A stretch of 23,426 nucleotides of DNA, taken from assembly GCA_044425815.1 (NCBI GenBank), contig JAWXVA010000037.1:1-23426 (forward strand). The letters run 5' to 3'. This DNA is from CAUPWF01 sp044425815 (GTDB taxonomy: Bacteria > Bacillota > Clostridia > Lachnospirales > Lachnospiraceae). This document shows positions 1 to 7,438 of this stretch, in pieces. The notes below the pieces were generated by a model. It saw nothing but the letters and a program-made list of their open reading frames with translations. It made no database searches and was not told the DNA's origin. The translations under genes were made by a program, and so were the position numbers. Position 1 is the first letter of the stretch, and each line of letters starts with the position of its first letter.

Positions 1-48
1 AGTTGTATCGATGGGCTTACAAGTAATATATTTTTATCCGATATCTCC

Positions 49-235
49 GTAAGATGCTTACATCGTTATTCAAACCACTAAAGCTTGTAATTCTCTCGTT
101 TCGCTTATTAACAAGCTCAAGCAAAACTCGTGCTGAGCTACGCACTCAAACAGTTGCTTATCACTTGTAACTAGAAACGAGAGAATTACAGGCTTTTAAC
201 GTGAATTGTTTTTCATAACTATGTAAGCATCTTAC
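49..235. repeat. Left hairpin of the repeat element
   Basis: Positions 49-63 pair with 221-235 (15/15). Positions 81-102 pair with 174-195 (21/22, core TAATTCTCTCGTTTC). The roughly 70-base apical part (103-173) carries the segment shared with the right half. Transcribed from either strand it would form a long stem. Confidence 0.75.
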
Positions 236-377
236 TACATTATGATTAAGTCTACATATTACTTGCATTCCACCATAGATAAACAGGCTTCATGGGCGAA
301 TTGCAATTTGCGACAACGCTATATGAAATCACTGTATTGCCGGGAGAACTAATGTAGAATTCGAAAACGTTTGATAT

Positions 378-559
378 CTAAAAATTATATCCCACTAGTA
401 GTGACAATTCACGTTAAGAAGTTGAAATGTTACTTGCAACTAATGGAGAGCGGTAAGCAATTGTTTGAACGCATAGCGTGAGTTTTGCGTGAGCGAACTA
501 ATGGGTGTTGCAAGTACATGAAACTTTAGTGGTCAAAGCTAGTGGGATATAACTTTTAG
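378..559. repeat. Right hairpin of the repeat element
   Basis: Positions 378-398 pair with 539-559 (20/21, core TTATATCCCACTAG). Nested inside, TACTTGCAAC at 431-440 pairs with GTTGCAAGTA at 507-516. The apical part holds the inverted copy of the segment seen in the left hairpin. Confidence 0.72.
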
Positions 560-680
560 TTTAAATATATTTAAGAACTGTGCGTAATCCCATCAATACA
601 ACTGTGGCTGAATAATTAATTTCATGATAGAATAATCTCATAAACGAAATTGATTTGATATCAACAATAAGGAGGTCGCT

Positions 681-1619
681 ATGAAGAATATTGATTTACA
701 CTGTCATTTAGATGGTTCTTTACCATTAGAAGCAATACAAGAGGTATTAAAGCGTCCCATAAGTGAATCAGACGTACAAGTCCCTATAGAATGTGAAAGT
801 CTGGCAGAATATCTAGAATGTTTTCATTTGCCCCTTGAATGTATGCAAACTGAATTAGGATTGGAATATGTGAGCTATCATTTTATGGCATCTCTTGCAG
901 GTGATGATATGAAATATATCGAAGTACGCTTTGCCCCTATGCTTTCCACGATTCATGGTCTATCGGGTGAAGAAGTTATCAATGCTGTAATTCGTGGACT
1001 AAATCGTGGTAAAAAACAATTTGGAATTGATTATCAAATTATCTTATGTACTATGCGCCATCATCCATTATCATTAAACTTGGAAGTATTGAAATTAGCG
1101 AAAGCTTTTCTTGGTAATGGTGTGTGTGCCGTTGACATTGCTGGTAGTGAAGCAGATTATCCAATGTCGCTTTTCCGCCAATTATTCTTGCAAGCATCTA
1201 TCTGGAAGATACCATTTACTATTCACGCTGGCGAATGTGGAAATATAGATAATGTATTGGAAGCTATCGATTTAGGCGCCACTAGAATTGGTCACGGCAT
1301 TGCTCTTAGTGACCATCCAGAAGCGCTTGCTCTATGTCGCGAGAAGCAGATTCCAATTGAAATGTGCCCAACTAGTAATATTCAGACAAAATCCGTCAAA
1401 GACATAAAAAAATACCCCCTTCGAGAATTTCTCGAAGAAGGTCTACTAGTTACAATCAATACCGATAATCGTACAGTAAGTAATACTTCTATTCAGAATG
1501 AGTTTCTTTTTATTCAGAATAATTTCGGTATCACTGACGATGAAATTATTTTATTAAAAAGTAATGCCAGAAAATCCACATTCCCTACTCTGTTCGAAAA
1601 CCATGAAAGAAATCTGTAA
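681..1619 (+). CDS. add: Adenosine deaminase
   Basis: Zinc amidohydrolase of the adenosine deaminase family, converting (deoxy)adenosine to (deoxy)inosine plus ammonia in purine salvage; cytosolic. The 312-aa product shows the N-terminal metal motif H7-C-H9, substrate-loop EVRFAP (81-86), the HAGE motif (H182, catalytic E185), HG at H205, and TDN at 261-263 near the C terminus. Many family members have Asp-Asp where this one has D262-N263; the first Asp, the metal ligand, is kept. It is slightly shorter than typical bacterial ADAs (about 330-340 aa). The ATG follows a strong GGAGGT at 671-676. It is convergent with the MarR-family gene and their 3' ends overlap by 35 bp. The repeat element lies directly upstream. 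A related nucleoside deaminase is the main alternative. Confidence 0.88.
   Translation: MKNIDLHCHLDGSLPLEAIQEVLKRPISESDVQVPIECESLAEYLECFHLPLECMQTELGLEYVSYHFMASLAGDDMKYIEVRFAPMLSTIHGLSGEEVINAVIRGLNRGKKQFGIDYQIILCTMRHHPLSLNLEVLKLAKAFLGNGVCAVDIAGSEADYPMSLFRQLFLQASIWKIPFTIHAGECGNIDNVLEAIDLGATRIGHGIALSDHPEALALCREKQIPIEMCPTSNIQTKSVKDIKKYPLREFLEEGLLVTINTDNRTVSNTSIQNEFLFIQNNFGITDDEIILLKSNARKSTFPTLFENHERNL
1406..1437 (-). terminator. Candidate minus-strand terminator inside add
   Basis: On the minus strand an 8-bp stem (CTTCGAGA/TCTCGAAG, 1419-1437, 3-nt loop) is followed after six bases by seven T residues (complement of 1406-1412). It sits about 150 bp past the MarR gene stop, antisense to add, and is the only intrinsic-terminator-like structure I see for the end of the fab operon. 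The gap between stem and T-run makes it weak. Confidence 0.35.
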
Positions 1620-2025
1620 GACCTTCTAGGGTCTTAACTAACAATTCTAATTCGCCAGCTTCTAGACGTGCTACAACAGCCTCTGTCATCTGATCGTGAA
1701 ATTCCGCATGATGGCAGAAGGCTTTTTTACCTTTATCTGTCAACTGAATGTTCACTACCCGTCGGTCTGTTTCGCTTCTCTCACGAACCACATATTTTTT
1801 ATTTACCAAACTGTTCATCGATGTTGTAAGTGATCCCACTGTAATATTCAATTTTTTCGCAATCGTCGACATATTATCGCCACTCATGCCTATCGCTTCT
1901 ATAATGTGCATATCATTATTACTGATATCTTTAAATTCTTCTGTTATGATAGCTTTCTCTTCTAATTCCCAGATCTCATTAAATAGGTGCACTAGCATGT
2001 AATTGATGGTTTCATGTGTATTCAC
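1585..2025 (-). CDS. fabT: MarR-family transcriptional regulator, FabT-like repressor of fatty acid synthesis
   Basis: A 146-aa winged-helix protein. The recognition region begins at NMSTIAKKLNITVGSL (about 51-66), and the wing carries ERSETDRR (about 82-89) followed by VNIQLTDKG, typical of MarR. Helices at both ends suit the usual dimer. It starts at GTG with AGGAG seven bases upstream. It is the last gene of the fab operon, 44 bp after the FabX-like gene; in many Firmicutes the MarR-type fabT lies at the front of the cluster. A palindrome resembling the FabT box lies at the fabH promoter, which supports the assignment. Known FabT proteins repress fab genes with long-chain acyl-ACP as co-repressor; acyl-ACP sensing here is inferred. 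The coding end overlaps add by 35 bp. Confidence 0.75.
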   Translation of the reverse strand: MNTHETINYMLVHLFNEIWELEEKAIITEEFKDISNNDMHIIEAIGMSGDNMSTIAKKLNITVGSLTTSMNSLVNKKYVVRERSETDRRVVNIQLTDKGKKAFCHHAEFHDQMTEAVVARLEAGELELLVKTLEGLTDFFHGFRTE

Positions 2026-2069
2026 TCCATATCTCCTTTGGTAAATGTTTTCTGTTTATTTCATTATAC

Positions 2070-3131
2070 CTAGTTTCCCATATAATAATCAATCACTTCT
2101 TTTACTGTTTCGATTTTTGTTAATTTATAAGCTTCGCTTCCACAGAACAATAAACCATCTTCTACATTACCTTTCGCAGTGTTGATTAATGCTTCTGTAA
2201 TACAATACGGAATTTCTGATGGATTACATTTGTGCAAACATTGCAGACATTTTACTGGAGTAATTTTCTCTCCTGACATAACTCGCTTCATAAACGGATT
2301 CATAATAGCACGTCCTGGCATTCCTACAGGACTTTTCACTATCTGCACATCTTCTTTTGTTGCTCGAATCAATGTTTGCTTATATGCATCATCTGCATCA
2401 CATTCCACTGTTGTAATAAATCTTGTCGCAATTTGCACTCCTTCAACACCTAATTTCATTGTTTCTTCTAGATTTTGAGGTGTATCAATTCCTCCAGCAA
2501 CAATGATTGGTATTTTACACTCATATTTCCCTTCATATTCTCGCACTGTTTCCTGAATATGCCTAATTTCTTCTTGATAGGTTTCTTGATCATATCGTTC
2601 TAATTGTTCTGCCGAAAATCCTAAGTGTCCACCTGCTTTCGGTCCTTCAATCACAATAAAATCTGCCGTTCTACCATGTTTTTTATCCCAGTATTTTAGA
2701 ATTACTTTTGCCGATTTATTCGTAGACACAATAGGTGCGATCTTCGTTTTATATCCTTTTACTAATGCAGGTAACTCCGTCGGCAATCCTGCTCCTGAAA
2801 TAATAATATCTGCACCTGACTTCACTGCTTCTTTTACATAGTCACTATAATGCTTCATTGCCACCATAATATTGAATCCTACAATTCCTTCAGGGGCGAT
2901 TTTTCTTGCTTTATCTAATTCTGTTTTTATTGCCTCTAAATTAGTTTGGAATGGATTGTTTTCGAATCTCACATCACGAAAACCTATCTGTGCTGCTGAA
3001 ATAATTCCAATTCCTCCTTCTCTAGCCACTGCTCCTGCAAGTCCTCCAAGGCTAATACCTATTCCCATCCCACCTTGTATAATGGGCACTTTCGCTATCA
3101 AATTGCCTATCTTTAATGGTTGATATTTCAT
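2070..3131 (-). CDS. FabX-like FMN and Fe-S enoyl-ACP dehydrogenase/isomerase candidate (nitronate monooxygenase/FabK superfamily)
   Basis: A 353-aa flavoprotein of the NMO/FabK TIM-barrel superfamily. Seen: IIQGGMGIGIS (17-27), SGAGLP (112-117), the catalytic-His motif AGGHLG (H169), the phosphate-binding VAGGID (211-216) and GVQIATRF (231-238). It differs from true FabK of this operon by a C-terminal extension with C295-x2-C298-x3-C302-x7-C310, preceded by KSPVGMPGRAI (266-276). As I recall it, this layout closely matches Helicobacter pylori FabX, which carries FMN and a [4Fe-4S] cluster and makes cis-3-decenoyl-ACP from decanoyl-ACP. No other unsaturation enzyme (FabA, FabM, FabN) is in the operon. 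The gene is 13 bp after accDA, with GGGGAG before the ATG, so it is cotranscribed. It could instead be a plain nitronate monooxygenase. Superfamily certain, FabX role inferred. Confidence 0.7.
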   Translation of the reverse strand: MKYQPLKIGNLIAKVPIIQGGMGIGISLGGLAGAVAREGGIGIISAAQIGFRDVRFENNPFQTNLEAIKTELDKARKIAPEGIVGFNIMVAMKHYSDYVKEAVKSGADIIISGAGLPTELPALVKGYKTKIAPIVSTNKSAKVILKYWDKKHGRTADFIVIEGPKAGGHLGFSAEQLERYDQETYQEEIRHIQETVREYEGKYECKIPIIVAGGIDTPQNLEETMKLGVEGVQIATRFITTVECDADDAYKQTLIRATKEDVQIVKSPVGMPGRAIMNPFMKRVMSGEKITPVKCLQCLHKCNPSEIPYCITEALINTAKGNVEDGLLFCGSEAYKLTKIETVKEVIDYYMGN

Positions 3132-3144
3132 ATTCTCCCCTTTT

Positions 3145-4872
3145 CTACATTCTTCGAAAACGTTGATATCTCTTTTCTGTAAGTTCTTCTAATGAAAGTA
3201 GTTCATAGCACATCAGAAAATGCTGGATACCACAATCTAATTTTTCGCAAACACAGGACATTGTCTCGCGTGTGTAATAGGCTGGCTCTTCTATTACCTT
3301 CTCAATAATTCTAGCTTCATAAAGATCTTGTGCCGTCATTTTCATTAAAGTGGCTGCTTCTTTTGCCCTACCACTATCTTTCCAAAGTATGGCTGAATAT
3401 CCCTCTGGCGAAAGAATTGAATATACAGAATTCTCTAACATCCATACCTCATCTGCTGTTGCCATCGCAAGGGCACCACCACTACCGCCTTCTCCTATTA
3501 CAATAGAAAGTATTGGAACTTTTAGCGCAGACATTTCATATAAATTCCGTGCAATTGCCTCACCTTGTCCTCGCTCTTCTGCTTCTAATCCACAGAACGC
3601 TCCTGGTGTATCTACGAAACAAATAACGGGTCTTTGGAATTTTTCTGCTTGTTTCATCAAACGTAATGCCTTACGGTATCCTTCTGGTGAAGGCATCCCA
3701 AAATTATGCTCTATATTTTCCTTTGTATTTTTGCCTTTCGCCTGCGCAATTACTGTGATAGGTTTACCCTTAAACCAAGCGATACCACCGATAATCGCAC
3801 TATCATCTGCATAATACCTATCCCCATGCATCTCTTGAAAATCAGTAAATAATTGTTCTATATATTGCATTCCTACTGGGCGTTCTTTTGCTCTGGAAAT
3901 TTCTACTCGCTCCCAAGGCGATATCGTTTTGCTTTTTAATTGCTTGCTATCTATTTTATATTGAGATTCCAGACAATAACCGGAAATATCTTCATCGTGT
4001 TTTCTATTATTATAATGCAATTCTATTAGTAAAGCTAATTTTTGTTTCATGTCTTCACGTGTAACAATCGCATCTATAAATCCATGCTCTAGAAGAAATT
4101 CTGAACGTTGAAATCCTTTTGGCAATTTCTGACCAATCGTCTGTTCTATGACGCGAGGTCCTGCAAATCCAATAAGTGCTTTAGGCTCTGCTAGTATAAT
4201 ATCCCCTAACATTGCAAAACTTGCTGTCACACCACCTGTCGTTGGATCAGTTAACACAGAAATAAATAACTGCCCTGCATCACTGTGTCTTTTCAGTGCT
4301 GCAGATGTCTTCGCCATTTGCATTAGAGATGTAATTCCTTCTTGCATTCTTGCTCCACCTGAACAAGCAAAAATAATAATTGGCAGTTGTTTCTTCGTTG
4401 CCTTCTCGATAGCACGTGTGATTTTTTCACCAACCACTTCTCCCATACTAGCCATAAGAAAGCGACCATCCATTACAGCGATCACCGCTTTATTTTCATT
4501 AATTTTTCCTATCCCCGTGATAACAGCTTCATCTAAACCTGTTTTTTCTCGTAATGCACTTAACTTCTTCTCATACTCTGGATATCCAAGTGGATTTTTG
4601 GTATCTAAGTCTGTATCCCACTCTTTAAATGTACCAGTATCCATAATCATTTCAATTCGGGTTCTTGCATGCATGCGAAAATAGCCTTCACATTCTGGAC
4701 AGATATATGTATTATTTTTCACTTCTTCTGTAAATATGGTTTTCCCACATTTATTACATCTTTTCACGAGACCTTCTGGTACCTCTGGTTTTTCATTTTT
4801 ATTTCCAAATGATTTTTGCTTAATTGTTGTATAATGCTTTGTCGTTTTCTTAAACATATTCGTTATCTTCAT
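3145..4872 (-). CDS. accDA: Acetyl-CoA carboxylase carboxyltransferase, fused beta (AccD) and alpha (AccA) subunits
   Basis: A 575-aa protein holding both carboxyltransferase subunits, which transfer CO2 from carboxybiotin on AccB to acetyl-CoA to make malonyl-CoA. The AccD part (about 1-285) has a zinc ribbon C39-x2-C42-x15-C58-x2-C61 and the oxyanion-loop motif SGGARMQEG (171-179). A short linker (about 286-315) leads to the AccA part (about 316-575), with FVDTPGAF (419-426) and GEGGSGGA (460-467). In E. coli and Bacillus these are two genes; here the frame runs through without a stop. AccA is a little short at its N terminus compared with E. coli (319 aa). GGAGGT lies six bases before the ATG. 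It sits 29 bp after accC and 13 bp before the FabX-like gene. Confidence 0.93.
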   Translation of the reverse strand: MKITNMFKKTTKHYTTIKQKSFGNKNEKPEVPEGLVKRCNKCGKTIFTEEVKNNTYICPECEGYFRMHARTRIEMIMDTGTFKEWDTDLDTKNPLGYPEYEKKLSALREKTGLDEAVITGIGKINENKAVIAVMDGRFLMASMGEVVGEKITRAIEKATKKQLPIIIFACSGGARMQEGITSLMQMAKTSAALKRHSDAGQLFISVLTDPTTGGVTASFAMLGDIILAEPKALIGFAGPRVIEQTIGQKLPKGFQRSEFLLEHGFIDAIVTREDMKQKLALLIELHYNNRKHDEDISGYCLESQYKIDSKQLKSKTISPWERVEISRAKERPVGMQYIEQLFTDFQEMHGDRYYADDSAIIGGIAWFKGKPITVIAQAKGKNTKENIEHNFGMPSPEGYRKALRLMKQAEKFQRPVICFVDTPGAFCGLEAEERGQGEAIARNLYEMSALKVPILSIVIGEGGSGGALAMATADEVWMLENSVYSILSPEGYSAILWKDSGRAKEAATLMKMTAQDLYEARIIEKVIEEPAYYTRETMSCVCEKLDCGIQHFLMCYELLSLEELTEKRYQRFRRM

Positions 4873-4901
4873 TCCATACCTCCAGAGGACCTAGCAGTCC
4901 T

Positions 4902-6245
4902 TTATTCATTCGACATATTCGCAATAAATTCTATGTCTATATCACCACTTATAAATACTGGGTGATTCATAATCTCATATTGATAATCCACGTTTGTATC
5001 TATTCCTTCTATGATGATTTCTCCTAATACACAACGCATCTTTTTAATCGCTTCATCACGATTTTTTGCATGTACAATAATCTTCGCTAACATAGAATCA
5101 TAATATGCCGGAACAGTATATCCGCTATAAATTGCTGCATCAATGCGTACCCCTTTTCCCCCTGGAAGATACATATCTGTTATGGTTCCTGGGGATGGTC
5201 GGAAATTCTTCAAAGGATTTTCTGCATTAATTCTACATTCGATTGCATGACCTGTAATCTGTACATCTTCTTGTGTAAATGACAATTTATGCCCATCTGC
5301 AATTCGTATCTGCTCTTTAATTAAATCAATTCCCGTCACCCATTCTGTTACAGGATGCTCTACTTGGATCCTAGTATTCATTTCCATAAAATAAAAGTTT
5401 CCACTTTTTTCTAATAGGAATTCAATGGTACCAGCATTTTCGTAATTTGCTGCTTTAGCAGCTTTCACCGCTGCCTCTCCCATTTTGTGGCGTAATGCTT
5501 CACTAAGTGCTACAGAAGGCGATTCTTCTATCATTTTCTGATGATTTCGCTGTACAGAACAGTCACGTTCTCCAAGATGTACCACATTACCGTATTTATC
5601 GGCTAATATCTGGAATTCAATGTGTCTCGGATTTTCCACGAAATGCTCAATATACATAGTGTTATCCCCAAAAGCCATCTGAGTTTCCTTCTGCGCTGTC
5701 GCAAATGCATTAGCAAATTCTGCTTCATTATTGGCCACACGCATTCCTTTACCTCCACCGCCTAATGCTGCTTTCACTATGACTGGATACCCCACTTCGC
5801 TTGCCACTGCTCTACCGACCACTTCTTCATAAATAGCTTCTTTGCTTCCAGGTATTACTGGAACACCTGCTTCAACCATAGTATTCCTAGCTTGTGACTT
5901 ATGTCCCATCTTGCGTATCACTTCTGCACCTGGTCCTATAAATGTAATATTGCATTGCTCGCATAATTCTACAAACTTGCTATTTTCTGATAGGAACCCA
6001 AAACCTGGATGTATCGCATCTGCGCCTGAAACTACCGTAGCACTGATAATTCGCTCCATATTAAGATAACTATCTGATGAAGCTGCTGGTCCTATGCAAA
6101 TAGCTTCATCTGCTAATTGTGTATGCAAAGCTTCTTTATCAGCTTCTGAATATATGGCAACTGTTTCAATTCCCATTTCTCTACAGGCACGAATAATTCG
6201 TACTGCTATTTCTCCTCGGTTTGCTACTAAAACTTTCTGAATCAT
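4902..6245 (-). CDS. accC: Acetyl-CoA carboxylase, biotin carboxylase subunit
   Basis: ATP-grasp enzyme that carboxylates biotin on AccB using ATP and bicarbonate. The 447-aa length is normal. Seen in order: N-terminal domain VLVANRGEIAVRIIRA (5-20), HPGFGFLSEN (79-88), the glycine-rich ATP loop GGGGKGM (162-168), ERDCSVQRNHQK (226-237, bicarbonate/biotin site), EMNTRIQVEHPVTE (288-301, metal binding and catalytic Arg), and a C-terminal domain from about 330. Lacking BCCP and carboxyltransferase domains, it is the subunit form rather than pyruvate carboxylase. AGGAG lies six bases before the ATG. It is 34 bp after fabZ and 29 bp before accDA. Confidence 0.95.
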   Translation of the reverse strand: MIQKVLVANRGEIAVRIIRACREMGIETVAIYSEADKEALHTQLADEAICIGPAASSDSYLNMERIISATVVSGADAIHPGFGFLSENSKFVELCEQCNITFIGPGAEVIRKMGHKSQARNTMVEAGVPVIPGSKEAIYEEVVGRAVASEVGYPVIVKAALGGGGKGMRVANNEAEFANAFATAQKETQMAFGDNTMYIEHFVENPRHIEFQILADKYGNVVHLGERDCSVQRNHQKMIEESPSVALSEALRHKMGEAAVKAAKAANYENAGTIEFLLEKSGNFYFMEMNTRIQVEHPVTEWVTGIDLIKEQIRIADGHKLSFTQEDVQITGHAIECRINAENPLKNFRPSPGTITDMYLPGGKGVRIDAAIYSGYTVPAYYDSMLAKIIVHAKNRDEAIKKMRCVLGEIIIEGIDTNVDYQYEIMNHPVFISGDIDIEFIANMSNE

Positions 6246-6279
6246 ATATTCTCCTTGCTGTCAATTTCTAATCTATTCG

Positions 6280-6705
6280 CTACCCTACCATAAATGTTAG
6301 TTCAGCACTTACTACTACTTTTCCGTCTACACTTGCAATTGCCTCTCCTACACCGATAGGACCTTTGCGCTTAATAATTCTCGTTTCTAATTTGAGTTTA
6401 TCTCCTGGGATTACTTTTCCTTTGAATTTACATTTATTGATTCCTGCGAAATAAGCAATCTTTCCTTTATTTTCTTCTACACTAAGAATCGCAACTGCAC
6501 CTACTTGGGCAAGTGCTTCAATCGTCAAAACTCCTGGCATCACTGGTTCTTGTGGAAAATGTCCTTTGAAGAATTCTTCACGAAATGACACGCATTTATA
6601 TCCCACTGCATACTCCCCTGCTACATAATCTTCTATATAATCTATTAACAAAAACGGATGTCTGTGTGGAATAATCTGCTCTATTTCCTTGATTCCTAAT
6701 CTCAT
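6280..6705 (-). CDS. fabZ: 3-hydroxyacyl-ACP dehydratase FabZ
   Basis: Hot-dog-fold dehydratase converting 3-hydroxyacyl-ACP to trans-2-enoyl-ACP. The signature PHRHPFLLID, then GHFPQEPVMPGVLTIEALAQ carrying the catalytic His and Glu, is complete. I prefer the ATG at 6705 (141 aa), because GGAGAG lies six bases before it; an in-frame ATG at 6717 would add four residues but has no clear ribosome site. There is no sign of FabA-type isomerase features by eye, although FabZ and FabA cannot be separated with certainty this way. It lies between accB and accC. Confidence 0.93.
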   Translation of the reverse strand: MRLGIKEIEQIIPHRHPFLLIDYIEDYVAGEYAVGYKCVSFREEFFKGHFPQEPVMPGVLTIEALAQVGAVAILSVEENKGKIAYFAGINKCKFKGKVIPGDKLKLETRIIKRKGPIGVGEAIASVDGKVVVSAELTFMVG

Positions 6706-6720
6706 TTTACTCTCCATTCT

Positions 6721-6788
6721 CTTTATATCTTCACTTTCTTTATCTCTTATGATCTATATATATATCATTATCTTTATATCTTCATTTT
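6721..6788. repeat. Short direct repeat between accB and fabZ
   Basis: The 17-mer CTTTATATCTTCACTTT at 6721-6737 recurs at 6772-6788 with one change. The spacer contains a run of alternating AT. Both lie in the 99-bp accB-fabZ gap; no function is evident. Confidence 0.5.
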
Positions 6789-6804
6789 ATATAGATTGTG
6801 CCAA

Positions 6805-7269
6805 TTACTTAATAACAAATAGTGGCTGGCCATAATCTACACCTTGCTCATTATTTACTAAAATATCAACAACCGTTCCATCATACTCACTCTCTATTTC
6901 ATTCATAAGCTTCATAGCTTCTACAATAGCAAGCACTTGCCCCTTTTTAACTGAATCACCTAACTTCACAAACGTCTCCGCTTCTTCAGATGGCGCGCTA
7001 TAAAATGTTCCAACAAGAGGACAAGTTACCACATTTCCTTCTGGAACACTCTTTCCTACTTCTCCCACTTCCATAACGCTTTGTGCTCCAGTAACCGCTG
7101 AAGAAGTAACGAACTGAGGTGCAGTAACTTGTTGCACTTCCCCAGTTTGTATCGCCATGTTCTCACCACTTCTCATCAGAAGCTTCATATCGCCTTCCTC
7201 ATATTTAAACGTCGTCAGCTCCGAACTAGACACCGTCTTAATCAACTCAATTAACTGCTCAAACTTCAT
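6805..7269 (-). CDS. accB: Acetyl-CoA carboxylase, biotin carboxyl carrier protein
   Basis: Carrier subunit whose lysine is biotinylated and shuttles carboxyl groups from AccC to the AccDA carboxyltransferase. The C-terminal biotinyl domain (about residues 75-154) includes CPLVGTFYSAPS, the 'thumb' region typical of the ACC carrier, and the biotinylation motif EAMKLM with the target Lys at residue 120. A low-complexity linker rich in Thr, Gln and Val separates it from the N-terminal MKFEQLIELI helix. I choose the ATG at 7269 (154 aa), since AGGAGGAG lies just before it; a start at 7285-7287 would place that ribosome site inside the coding sequence. It follows fabF after 147 bp that contain a long hairpin. 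Confidence 0.93.
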   Translation of the reverse strand: MKFEQLIELIKTVSSSELTTFKYEEGDMKLLMRSGENMAIQTGEVQQVTAPQFVTSSAVTGAQSVMEVGEVGKSVPEGNVVTCPLVGTFYSAPSEEAETFVKLGDSVKKGQVLAIVEAMKLMNEIESEYDGTVVDILVNNEQGVDYGQPLFVIK

Positions 7270-7361
7270 ACAACTCCTCCTAAGCATTCATTTTTTACTC
7301 ATTGCTTATATATATCAATTACTTTTCTCTTCCAAATATTCTTCTCAACATGTCTTCTTGC

Positions 7362-7438
7362 GAAAATTCAAGAATGTTAAATCACTAATTCAACTAACAC
7401 CACCACTCACTCATATTTATTTAACATTCTCGAATTTC
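7362..7438 (-). other. Long hairpin at the fabF 3' end and fabF-accB gap
   Basis: Positions 7362-7382 and 7419-7438 are inverted complements at 19 of 21 positions with one gap (core AGAATGTTAAAT/ATTTAACATTCT). The arm at 7419-7438 contains the last codons and part of the stop of fabF, and the loop is about 36 bases. In the operon mRNA the stem would close over the fabF stop codon. No T-run follows, so it is not an ordinary terminator; an mRNA-stability or processing element is possible. Confidence 0.5.

Larger units (their letters stand above)
1..603. repeat. Doubly palindromic repeat element with terminal inverted repeats (MITE-like)
   Basis: This is a gene-free stretch in front of add. Positions 1-20 and 584-603 are inverted complements at 18 of 20 bases. 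Inside lie two large hairpins, 49-235 and 378-559. The two halves are also related to each other in inverted orientation: 196-209 is the exact complement of 404-417 (14/14), and about 115-163 matches the complement of about 447-495 with a 4-base gap. No reading frame of useful length is seen. The left boundary coincides with the window edge, so a target-site duplication cannot be tested. It could be a MITE, or two oppositely oriented copies of an intergenic palindromic repeat. The symmetry is seen directly; mobility is inferred. Confidence 0.7.

Noticed and set aside
1..603. CRISPR array or tRNA/rRNA fragments in the gene-free left end
   Set aside because: There are no regularly spaced direct repeats and no cloverleaf or rRNA-like segments; the pattern is inverted, not direct.
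2031..2045. CTTTGGTAAAT in front of the MarR gene as an autoregulatory FabT half-site
   Set aside because: Only one arm is present and it coincides with the ribosome binding site of the gene, which explains it.
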